From contig NC_043976.1 of the NCBI RefSeq assembly GCF_902148855.1, positions 14,001,233 through 14,065,232 on the forward strand: DNA of 64,000 nt, read 5' to 3'. Of the stretch, positions 22,084 to 32,581 are shown piece after piece. The first letter of the stretch is position 1. Each line of letters starts with the position of its first letter. Source of the stretch: Sphaeramia orbicularis (Eukaryota; Chordata; Actinopteri; Kurtiformes; Apogonidae). A program made the translations under genes and the position numbers. The notes under the pieces are model-generated. The model worked only from the letters and a program-made list of their open reading frames with translations. It was not told the origin of the DNA and made no database searches.

Positions 22084-22190
22084 ATTACTACCAGAAGCCC
22101 TGAGGCCCAAGTGCAAAACTGATGACGTTCATCACGATCAGAAGAACTGTCAATAAAATTCATTTATATAAAAATAAAAGTGTGTTTCTG
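22084..22190 (+). other. Candidate 3'-terminal exon of gene 1 with poly(A) signal
   Basis: After a TTTTTCAG acceptor, the sequence ATTACTACCAGAAGCCC reads ITTRSPEAQ in one frame to a quick stop. AATAAA at 22152-22157 is followed by a GT-rich tract at about 22180. Copies sit at 28621, 41702 and 48184, at the ends of units 1, 3 and 4. For gene 1 it would be a 3' UTR exon; its use in the other units is unclear because their stop codons come earlier. Confidence 0.45.
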
Positions 22191-22760
22191 GGTTGGAATT
22201 GCCAGGACCATTCTGCCACAAAATGTGAAACCAAGTCTGTTTATTTCAGCTTAATACCTGGTCAGTTTTGGTTTCAACAGCAGAGGATGCTATAAATATG
22301 CTAAGGGTCACTGTCTATCACACCATATATAAGAAACTGTTTGATTAAGAAATTGCTTTAAAATATAGGCTATAGATAAAACATGTAAAAGACCAGGTGA
22401 CTCAACTGTCAGGTCTGGCTCAAGTCACACATTCAGGATGTAGGAAAAACAAAAAATACTTGTTTTGGTGGAAATTTTGCATATCATTAGCATCATAGCA
22501 TAACTGCCTATGTCATGTTTTTGGCCAAATTGTGATATCTGCGTAACATTACTCTCATAACACCGCTGATTCATTTTTCATCATTGGCTATGACCTGAAA
22601 AAATATGACTTAGATAATTATGCTAGGAGGCTAACGATATGCAAAGCGAATCATGTTATGAAATGACCTCAAACAGTTGCTCAATAGAAGGCTTATTTCC
22701 AACAGAGGATATCTGTGTGTGACATGGTTGGTTGCACAGTGGTGTCCTGCAAGACTCCAC

Positions 22761-22827
22761 CTACTGACATCAAAGTGCGAATATAAGGCACATACTTCAT
22801 ACTTAGAAAGAATCGTCTGAGTTCAAG
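22761..22827 (+). promoter_or_regulatory. Promoter A of unit 1 (TATA)
   Basis: GACTCCACCTACTGACATCA just upstream and TATAAG at 22782-22787, 46 bases before the A1 ATG. The same block precedes A1 in all units (29367, 32582, 42447, 48748). The close spacing implies that A1 is the first exon. Confidence 0.55.
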
Positions 22828-25800
22828 ATGAGAGGGTTCACTCTACTCTGTTTGGTGGGATTAATGCTTTCAACATCTGCGGGCCAGGTAAGATTGTTGT
22901 ATACTGGACATACTGAACAGGAATGGCTAATATTAATGAAGGGGAAAAAGACACAAGATGTGAGTTTTAATTTACATCATTCCAACCTGCCTAATGAAGA
23001 TCTTTTTAGGGCTTCGATTCAAATATTGAATGAAAGAGATGAATCAATGATTTTTTTGATTTTTAAATATGTAAATGAAGCAAAATGGACATACAGAAAA
23101 TAGTCTTACTCAACAAGATTAGATTATATATGCAGAAAGGAGTGGGAATAAGTATATATTTATACTTAAATCTCACCCCTTTTCCATAGTTTAGTTTATA
23201 CCATGTTACCAGTTATCTGCCTAAATCGAGTTAACTTATACACACACACACACACACACACACTCCTATTAGAGTTATTTATATATTGTCCACAAAATTT
23301 GAATAATTTTGTTTTCAGAAAGATTCCTCTTATTTTATTACTATTAATACACATCAGTAATCACCTTTAATTAGGTGCAAGAGTCCCAATTACACTTTAT
23401 CCAAATAAAATAAACCACAATGTCACATTGTCATAAGAGGTCAAATTATTTTATTCCACCTTAATGGGCAATGGTGTGTGTGTGTGCGTGTGTGTGTGTG
23501 TGTGTGTATGTGTGTGCAGATTTTAATTAAAACATCTGTTCTTAAACCAATAACTAAGGATTGTTTTTAAGTATGTGACTTGCTATTTTTATGAGTCAAG
23601 GTATTTATTTCAAAATTCAGTGACAATTTTACTAGACAAACACTTGTTGGCCTTGAATTAAGCTTTTTCTTTCCAATTGCAGTGGCCCACGAAGAAGAAA
23701 TCAACTATAACAAAGAGGCAGTCTGTAATGGTGGGTAGATTTGTGAAAATAAATAAATAAATAAATAAATCATTTGGGTCATGATGGTGAGCATTCCATT
23801 GGATGAAACTGACCATGATATGTGGTTTTAGCAAACGCTTAGGTAATTCATTTCACTGTTAAGTTAATCTACCGACAGTTTGCAACTCTCACCATTTCAG
23901 CAAATAAAATCAAGTTGGACTTCGATTTTAAACTACATGTGAAGTACAAAACACGTGTACATACCAAAACTGTAGGTGACTCCACCCACTGACAGTATTA
24001 AAGTAGGTGAATGTAATGAGGAGGTTGATTTCGATTCAGGATGAGGAGCCTTACACTTCTTTGTTTGATGGGAGTAATTGTTGCTGCATCAGCAGCATCT
24101 AAAATGGTAAGAAAAGAGTAAGTGATGGTAATGAAATGGAAAGTATTCTGAACATTAATACCACATATTGTCCTCATAACGCGTTTTCTTTCTGTAACAT
24201 GTCTCAGTGATGTCTCCAGGATTTGATAAACCCTCTAATGGCTTTAAATGGAAGTAACTTACATTTTAAATCCATATTTTCAGGGGGAGCCAGGTAGTAA
24301 AAGAGCAATGGGAAATGAAAATGGGTTTCCAAACACAACCAGTGTGGATAAGGTATGTAGACTTTAAACAATGCTTCCAAATACTCTTTAGATGTCAAAG
24401 TCCTATTCAGAGTGGAACATTCTTCATTATAGTGTCTCAAAATTAAACAAGATGATTTGTTGACATTAAAATCATGACTGACTAACCCTAAAGCTTTGGT
24501 GGTAGTTAGTAAGAGAATAATTTTAAGCTACAAGAAATTCTTAAACATCTGATACTCCTGGAGCAGGTTATTCACCTTCCTCAGCTTGCAGTGCAACTCA
24601 GACTTTGGTTAATGGACCTCAAATTTAACGATCAACTAAAACTGAAGACAAATTTTAATGACCTTTATAGTACACATAGATACGAAAATTGATGCAACTG
24701 CAGTAGTTTTAAAATTTAACTTATTCTGCTAAGGTTCTGACTTTCTCCTTTTTGTTGTGAATGACTCACTAGTACATTATCTTTCTTTTACTTTTTCATT
24801 TTTGTGTGTTTGATACTTACTGAAGCTTGGATAACATTTATTATTTCCACAAGTCAATGCCTTTGCCGTTGCTGTCACTACAAAGCAAGTTTAGATTTTT
24901 CTTTCTTCTGTATTTTGAGGTCCAAATTCCAAACCTGCAGGAACAAACAAACATTCACTATTAGATCACTGGATTAGGGTAAATAGCTGTATTAAGTTAA
25001 ACTTTAACATTTCTGAATTACAGAACACAGAAGGCAAGAATGAAACGACTGCAGTGCCAAATATTTCAACAACAACAGCAACAACACCGGTAGGTAGAAT
25101 AATGTATCCTAATGTAAACTGGATACATACTTAGAGTGTATTTGTTTGAGCAAGATTCAAATGTTTACATTAACTTATCAACATGCATTCATGAATATAA
25201 GTTTGTTACTTTTTAATCCCTCCTCAGCATGCTGGGTGGCACCCCTTTGGAGACAACACTGGGTATGGACCACAGGATGTTCAAACACAAGCGGTGAGTC
25301 AACCAAAAAAGGTTAAAGGTCATACTTGATACTATTCAAAAAGCCAAAACATTAGAATTATGCTATCTATGGCAGAAGAAAGGCAATATAACAGCCTAAT
25401 AACTTCGACAACACTTATGTATTTCCATGTACAAGACCAACATGTTTTGTGCTGAATTAATCTATTAATATGCTTTCATCAACAAATTTTTGGATTTTTA
25501 TCGCTACCAGGGTGACTGGCATCCCTTTGGAGATAAGACTGGATATGGAACAAAAAATACAGACACAGACCAAACACAGGTAAGAAAATAGGACCAATGG
25601 CCCTGTAGCTTACTGGCCGAATTAAAAGCTTTTGGAAATGTATCCAGATGCCATTTATTATCACCCAGTTATGTGTATTTATTATATTACAGAAATAGCC
25701 CATGTTTTGGTCATATTCCAATCAGATCTGTGAAAAATTCAAATTCCAACTTGATATCATTGATACTTACTGATTTATTGTATCAATCCATTTCCTATCT

Positions 25801-26467
25801 CTTATAATGGGAAAATTTTTCAGTCGCACCAAATCCAGAATCAGATCCAGATCGAAATAATTTCAATACCTTGTGTTGACATCATCATAAAGAAGCTGTA
25901 TACCAAGTTTGAAGTCAATCTGAATTGTAGTTTTGGAGAAGAAGACGAATGAACGTGTTGTAATGGACGACAAACGATGACAGACGACGACAGACCACGA
26001 CGCCGGACGCCACATGACGACAATAGCTTACGGCCTGTCGGCCGGTAAGCTAAAAATAGAAAAAAAACTGAACAAAAAACCCCCCTTTCAATTCTACTAT
26101 ATACTGTAGAAAGAAGAGAGTACAGCCTAATCTAACTGGACAACACTTGAACTGTCTTTCCATGTACACAAGTCAAAGACTAAGTTTTGTGATGAACTTC
26201 ACACCGGTTCATCAACATGCTTTCAACTGACACACATTCCTGAATTGTATCCCTCTTCAGCAAGGTGGTGTGTCGCATCCCCTTGGAGCAAAAACTGGGT
26301 ATGAATCACAAAATCCAGAAAAAGAGACAACTCAGGTAAGAATTTTGGAAAACTTGATAGTGCAATTCAAAGAGTTAAACCCTTAGATATAATATAGGTT
26401 ACCAGTCTCATCCAACCTGCAAACATTCAGTTTTGTTCTGATAATATGTTGTGTTCATTTTCAGTGA
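22828..26467 (+). CDS. Unit 1: secreted repeat protein, unidentified family (151 aa A form, 137 aa B form)
   Basis: Exons: A1 22828-22887, A2 23683-23730, B1 24042-24107 (alternative start), then shared 24284-24352, 25024-25089, 25228-25293, 25511-25579, 26261-26335 and a final exon that opens with TGA (26465-26467). All junctions are phase 0. A1 is a signal peptide ([19 protein letters not shown]); A2 is basic (WPTKKKSTITKRQSVM). Exon 3 has [15 protein letters not shown], and exon 4 [13 protein letters not shown] with N-glycosylation sequons. The next three exons each carry one repeat: [36 protein letters not shown] secreted, probably glycosylated protein; function unknown. ATTAAA at about 26748 is a candidate poly(A) signal. 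The splice model is mine, without transcript evidence. Confidence 0.65.
23990..24107 (+). promoter_or_regulatory. Promoter B and alternative first exon B1 of unit 1
   Basis: GACTCCACCCACTGACAG upstream and a TATTAAAG TATA-like box (23996-24003), 39 bases before an ATG at 24042. B1 (24042-24107) encodes a second signal peptide, [19 protein letters not shown], and ends at a phase-0 GTAAGA donor, so it can join exon 3. The promoter block is homologous to promoter A. Equivalent B exons: 30550-30615, 37123-37188, 43623 (broken) and 49671-49736. Confidence 0.6.
25591..26052. mobile_element. MITE-like insertion in the unit 1 exon 6-7 intron (also in units 3 and 4)
   Basis: The ends TAGCTTACTGGCC (25606) and GGCCGGTAAGCTA (to 26052) are inverted, and the interior has CGACGAC/ATGACGAC-rich sequence. 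AAAATAG flanks both sides. Copies lie at about 38673-39128 and 45160-45621. In unit 5 the same intron (51204-51230) runs straight through with a single AAAATAG, an empty site. Confidence 0.7.
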
Positions 26468-29366
26468 AGACAAAAGACAAAGTTGAAGTCAAAGAGTTCA
26501 ACTGAGGACCGAGGAAGCAACGAAACTGCTCTGCTTTGTTAAACATTTTGCATTCTTATATGTCATTGTTTCATGCCTGTTAAACCTTTTGGGTCTGGTC
26601 AAAACCAAGTGGAGTGGCAACACTTTGTTGAAGATATCAAAACCAACCGTGAAATAATTTCAAAATATCCGTATAAATATATTACTTTAACTCTAATCTT
26701 TACATAATACAGAAACTTTGCTTTTGTTTCAACAGAGGCTGTGACAATTAAATGCAAAATACTTTTTATTTCTAACATTTTGTCATTTCAGTGACTAATC
26801 AAAATATTCTAATCAGTTGTGGAGGTTAAGATGGCTAAAATAATGATTAAATTTGTTTGATTAAATACTTTATAAAACTCTTTTGTGTGAAAAGTTTATT
26901 TTTTGTTTTTGGTTGGTTTCAAGTCTGTTGTGTCTCCTCAGTCAAGTTAGTATTGACAATTAGGCTAATATGTTCACAATCTGGAAAAAATGACAACTGC
27001 ACTCACTTTCCATGAAGAAAACAAAACAGTCTCAGCACATAATTTCTAATTAATAAGAGTCAAATTTTTGGCCAAATTGTGATATCTATGTAAGTTTATT
27101 CTCCAGTGTAACACTACTGATTCATTTTTCATCATTGACTATGACCTGAGAAAAATGACTTTTGGGACTTTCACAGCAATTATGCTATAAAACTAACAAA
27201 AAACACCAGTGAACTGACTCTTGTTCGTCCCATTGACAAATCTACACAGCTCTGAAAATAGTCTCTATTGTAGAGCTGTAGATTGAAACAGCTAGAATAG
27301 CATAAGCTAAATCCCAAACTGTATAGCCTCTATATGAAATAGGGCACAATAAAATATGCATTTAGTGTGCCGTGAAAAAATATAAACAAGCAAACACACG
27401 CATTTCTCTTGATCCAATTTGGTTAGGCAGTTAGCTTTAGCGGCTTCTGATGGCGTCAGCGTTTAAAGCTAACACTTAATGCTAGTTTGACTCAGTCATA
27501 CCACGTTTTGTGCACAAATAATAGGAAGGAAATTAAAAATGAGATATTTACATTAATTTCCTGACATCTTTCAGACGATTTCAGCAAGGTGCGGAAAAGG
27601 TTTTCTGATACCCTATGAACAACACCGTAACTTAACAAACATAACTACATTGGAGCATAAGTAAGAAAATATAACAACCTGATATGGAATATGTCTTATA
27701 TTTAACCTGCTCCAGTCAGACTTATGTTTAGTCATTTAAATTTATTCACAGCACAAAGCAGTTTACTTCTTGACTGTACAATGGGGAAAAAGTAGTTACT
27801 GCAATCAATCGTTCCACTTCATTTACAAAATTCATGTATTTGATCAGACTTAAACAGTTACAGGGATATTTTACTTTCAAAACAAAGAGTGTAACAATAA
27901 GCAAAAGAAGGATTTTGAAAGAAATATTATAGTGACAGCGAACAGTGTTCATCCAACTTTAAACAGGAGAATCAGAAACAAAAACATGGTACAAGATCTA
28001 AAGAAAAAAAAAAGGTCAAAATAATAAATATGGAGTGGGATCACATGAGAAGCTTAGAGACATTACAGAAAAACAGACAGTCAATACTGTTCTGGAAAAT
28101 GGTACAAAGCTGCAGACATACTCAAGGCCACCGTGGTCAGTTGGCACAAAGTCATGGAGGTCAACAACTGAAGTTTGTCTTTTTCATAATGTTCTAAATG
28201 TAAACAGCTGCAGCCCACTTTGAGTTAAGAAAAGGTTATAACTTTCCAGCAAAAAAAATCCATAAGGCTACTGTGGTTAATTTAAGTTCTGCAGCTTTTC
28301 TGATGTTCTATTTAATGTTTGTCTAAACCCTAAATATCAAAGAATCCAGTCAGTGTACCAATGTGGAGAGTATACATTAAACATTTTTTATCTCACTGTT
28401 GAACAAATGTAAGCTCTTCTTAAAATATGTATGGGCCAATCAGCTTAGTTCAGGACAAAATTAGTTATATTAAATAACTGAACAGGACTTTAAATAGGTA
28501 AAATAACAAGTATGGGAAGCCATTTAAGAATCGTAAACTATCAAAGATTGTATTAATGAATGATTAATAATGTTGTAATGTTTTTCTAATTAATAGATTG
28601 GATGTTAACTGTTTTTCAGATTACTACCAGAAGCCCTGAGGCCCAGATACAAAACTGATGACATTCATCCCGATCTGAAGAATTGTCAATAAAATTCATT
28701 TATATAAAAAATAAAAAGTTGTGTTTCTGGGTTGGAATTGCCAGGACCATTCTGCCACAAAATGTGAAACCAAGTCTGTTTATTTCAGCTTAATACCTGG
28801 TCAGTTTTGGTTTCAACAGCAGAGGATGCTATAAATATGCTAAGGGTCACTGTCTATCACACCATATATAAGAAACTGTTTGATTAAGAAATTGCTTTAA
28901 AATATAGGCTATAGAAAAAACATGTAAAAAAAACCAGGTGACTCAATTGTCAGGTCTGGCTCAAGTCACACATTCAGGATGTAGGAAAAACAAAAAATAC
29001 TTGTTTGGTGGAAATTTTGCATATCATTAGCATCATAGCATAAGTGCCTATGTCATGTTTTTGGCCAAATTGTGATATCTGCGTAACATTACTCTCATAA
29101 CACCGCTGATTCATTTTTCATCATTGGCTATGACCTGAAAAAATATGACTTGGATAATTATGCTAGGAGGCTAACGATATGCAAAGCGAATCATGTTATG
29201 AAAATGACTCAAACAGTTGCTCAATAGAAGGCTTATTCCAACAGAGGATATCTGTGTGTGACATGGTTGGTTGCACAGTGGTGTCCTGCAAGACTCCACC
29301 TACTGACATCAAAGTGCGAATATAAGGCACATACTTCATACTTAGAAAGAATCGTCTGAGTTCAAG

Positions 29367-30861
29367 ATGAGAGGGTTCACTCTACTCTGTTTGGTGGGAT
29401 TAATGCTTTCAACATCTGCGGGCCAGGTAAGATTGTTGTATACTGGACATACTGAACAGGAATGGCTAATATTAATGAAGGGGAAAAAGACACAAGATGT
29501 GAGTTTTAATTTACATCATTCCAACCTGCCTAATGAAGATCTTTTTAGGGCTTCGATTCAAATATTGAATGAAGAGATGAATCAATGATTTTTTTGATTT
29601 TTAAATATGTAAATGAAGCAAAATGGACATACAGAAAATAGTCTTACTCAACAAGATTAGATTATATATGCAGAAAGGAGTGGGAATAAGTATATATTTA
29701 TACTTAAATCTCACCCCTTTTCCATAGTTTAGTTTATACCATGTTACCAGTTATCTGCCTAAATCGAGTTAACTTATACACCCACACACACACACTCCTA
29801 TTAGAGTTATTTATATATTGTCCACAAAATTTGAATAATTTTGTTTTCAGAAAGATTCCTCTTATTTTATTACTATTAATACACATCAGTAATCACCTTT
29901 AATTAGGTGCAAGAGTCCCAATTATACTTTATCCAAATAAAATAAACCACAACGTCACATTGTCATAAGAGGTCAAATTATTTTATTCCACCATAATGGG
30001 CAATGGTGTGTGTGTGTGTGTGCGTGTGTGCAGACTTTAATTAAAACATTTGTTCTTAAACCAATAACTAAAGATTGTTTTTAAGTATGTGACATGCTAT
30101 TTTTATGAGTCAAGGTATTTACTTCAAAGTTCAGTGACAATTTTACAAGACAAACACTTGTTGGCCTTGAATTAAGCTTTTTCTTTCCAATTGCAGTGGC
30201 CCACGGAGAAGAAATCAACTATAACAAAGAGACAGTCTGTAATGGTGGGTAGATTTGTGAAAAGAAAAAAAAAAAAATAATTTGGGTCATGATGGTGAGC
30301 ATTCCATGGAATGAAACTGACCATGATATGTGGTTTTAGCAAAAGCTTTAGTTAATTCATTTCACTGTTAAGTTAATCTACCCACAGTTTGCAACTCTCA
30401 CCATTTCAGCTAATAAAATCAAGTTGGACTTCGATTTTAAACTACATGTGAAGTACAAAACATGTGTACACACCAAAAGTGTAGGTGACTCCACCCACTG
30501 ACAGTATTAAAGTAGGTGAATGTAATGAAGAGGTTGATTTCGATTCAGGATGAGGAGCCTTACACTTCTTTGTTTGATGGGATTAATTGTTGCTGCATCA
30601 GCAGCACCTAAAATGGTAAGAAAAGAGTAAGTGATGGTAATGAAATGGAAAGTATTCTGAACATTAATACCACATATTGTCCTCAGAACGCATTTTCTTT
30701 CTGTAACATGTCTCAGTGATGTCTGCAGGATTTGATAAACCCTCTAATGGCTTTAAATGGAAGTAACTTACATTTTAAATCCATATTTTCAGGGGGATAC
30801 AGGTCTTAAAAGAGTAATGGGAAATGAAAATGGGTTTCCAAACACAACCAGTGTGGATAAG
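29367..30861 (+). pseudogene. Unit 2: 5' half only of the repeat-protein gene
   Basis: A1 29367-29426, A2 30197-30244, B1 30550-30615 and exon 3 30793-30861 are present, with intact signal peptides and splice sites. Exon 3 differs from unit 1 (GDTGLKRVMGNENGF). Homology stops at 31280, where another element begins, and exons 4-8 and the 3' end are missing. On its own it makes no complete protein. Its exon 3 donor could in principle splice to the exons of unit 3. Confidence 0.65.
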
Positions 30862-31280
30862 GTATGTAGACTTTAAACAATGCTTCCAAATACTCTTTAG
30901 ATGTCAAGTCCTATTCAGAGTGGAACATTCTTCATTATAGTGTCTCAAAATTAAACAAGATGATTTGTTGACATTAAAATCATGACTGACTAACCCTAAA
31001 GCTTTGGTGGTAGTTAGTAAGAGAATAATTTTAAGCTACAAGAAATTCTTAAACATCTGATACTCCTGAAGCAGGTTATTCACCTTCCTCAGCTTGCAGT
31101 GCAACTCAGACTTTGGTTAATGGACCTCAAATTTAACGATCAACTAAAACTGAAGACACAATTTTAATGACCTTTATAATACACATAGATAATTGATGCA
31201 ACTGCAGTAGTTTTAAAATTTAATTTAACTTATTCTGCCAAGATTCTGACTTTCTCCTTTTTGTTGTGAATGATTCACTA

Positions 31281-31510
31281 CAGGGTGGGGAAGCAAAATT
31301 TACAATGAACATTTAGTTGTTTTTTCTCAGCAGGCACTACGTCAGTTGTTTTGAAACCAAACATATATTGATGTCATAATCATACCTAACACTATTATCC
31401 ATACCTTTTCAGAAACTTTTGCCCATATGAGTAATCAGGAAAGCAAATGTCAAAGAGGGTGTGATTTGCTGAATGCACTTGTCACACCAAAGGAGATTTC
31501 AAAAATAGTC
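31281..31510 (+). mobile_element. Truncated Tc1/mariner-like fragment
   Basis: Begins at CAGGGTGGGGAAGCAAAATT directly after a TA. A short frame from 31427 (MSNQESKCQRGCDLLNALV, then TPKEISKIV) looks like the N-terminal helix-turn-helix of a transposase. Similarity is lost after about 31510. No right terminal repeat found. Confidence 0.5.
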
Positions 31511-32306
31511 GAGTTGAGCTGCTCCGTCCACCCGCTCCAGTCTGGCTTGCACACCGGGGAGCGGATAGCTGTCCACCTGGACCTGATGGAAAGTTATCGG
31601 GGGGGGGAGGGGGGGGACGAACCGGTACACCAAGCCGCTCCTCCATGGATCTAGTTCTGACTAATGCTTTCCATCAGGTCCGACAAATAAATGAATCCAC
31701 ATTTGCACTCTTCTGCTGTGTATATTTTCTTTAATGCTGGTGAATGTCATTTTATTTGACTTCATTAATGCCAGCTCCCATCACCGCGGTCGTGCCCTGT
31801 CAGGAAGCAGGGCTACAGGCTCCGAGCGCTGCTGTGCTTGAAGGGCTTGATCCGTGCACAAAGCGGGGCTTGGTTCTGATTTCTGTGAATGAAACTAGTT
31901 CCATGATCCGTAATCGGAACCGGTTACGAGAACGGAAACAACTTCACGCTCCCCCGCGAGGCTTTCAGCAGCACAGATAGAAGGAGCTCCTGCCTGGACC
32001 AGGGACCACTGTCCCACTGACACAGAGAAACAGAGCCACATTTTTTATTTTTTTTCAGAAAACAGTATCTCGTAAACTCGGAAAAAAAGAGCTTTTTTTT
32101 TCAGGAAACAGTATCTCATAAACTCAGAAAAACAGAGCTTTTTTTTTTTTTTTTTTTCAGGAAACAGTATCTCATAAACTCAGAAAAACAGCGCCGATTT
32201 TTTTTTTTAACTTATTTTTTCTTGTAATTATGAGATAATTATCTCATTAATTCAGAAAAACAGAGCCGAAATTTTTTTTTTTTGTGAATGCAATACGCTT
32301 CCATAG
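31511..32306. repeat. Unclassified insert with internal ~50-bp direct repeats
   Basis: GC-richer sequence unlike the units, with a G-rich tract at 31600-31616 and, at 32055-32270, four direct repeats built on CAGAAAACAGTATCTCGTAA / CTCAGAAAAACAGAGC with T runs. It ends at CTTCCATAG, where unit 3 sequence resumes. No coding recognised; probably a non-autonomous element or the scar of a rearrangement. Confidence 0.45.
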
Positions 32307-32581
32307 ATTACTCTCATAACACCGCTGATTCATTTTTCATCATTGGCAATGACCTGAAAAAATACGATTTAGATAATTATGAAGGCTAACGATATGCAAA
32401 ACGAATCATGTTATGAAAATGACTTAAACAGTCGCTCAATAGAAGGTTTATTCCAACAGAGGATATCTGTGTGTGACATGGTTGGTTGCACAGTGGTGTC
32501 CTCCAAGACTCCACCTACTGACATCAAAGTGCGAATATAAGGCACATACTTCATACTTAGAAAGAATCGTCTGAGTTCAAG

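Noticed and set aside
22828-26467. Assignment of the array genes to SCPP (enamel/bone matrix) or hyosophorin-type proteins
   Set aside because: Phase-0 exons, signal-peptide first exons and tandem clustering recall SCPP genes, and exon or peptide repeats recall egg hyosophorins. But SxE phosphorylation motifs and the known repeat sequences are absent, so no family is claimed.
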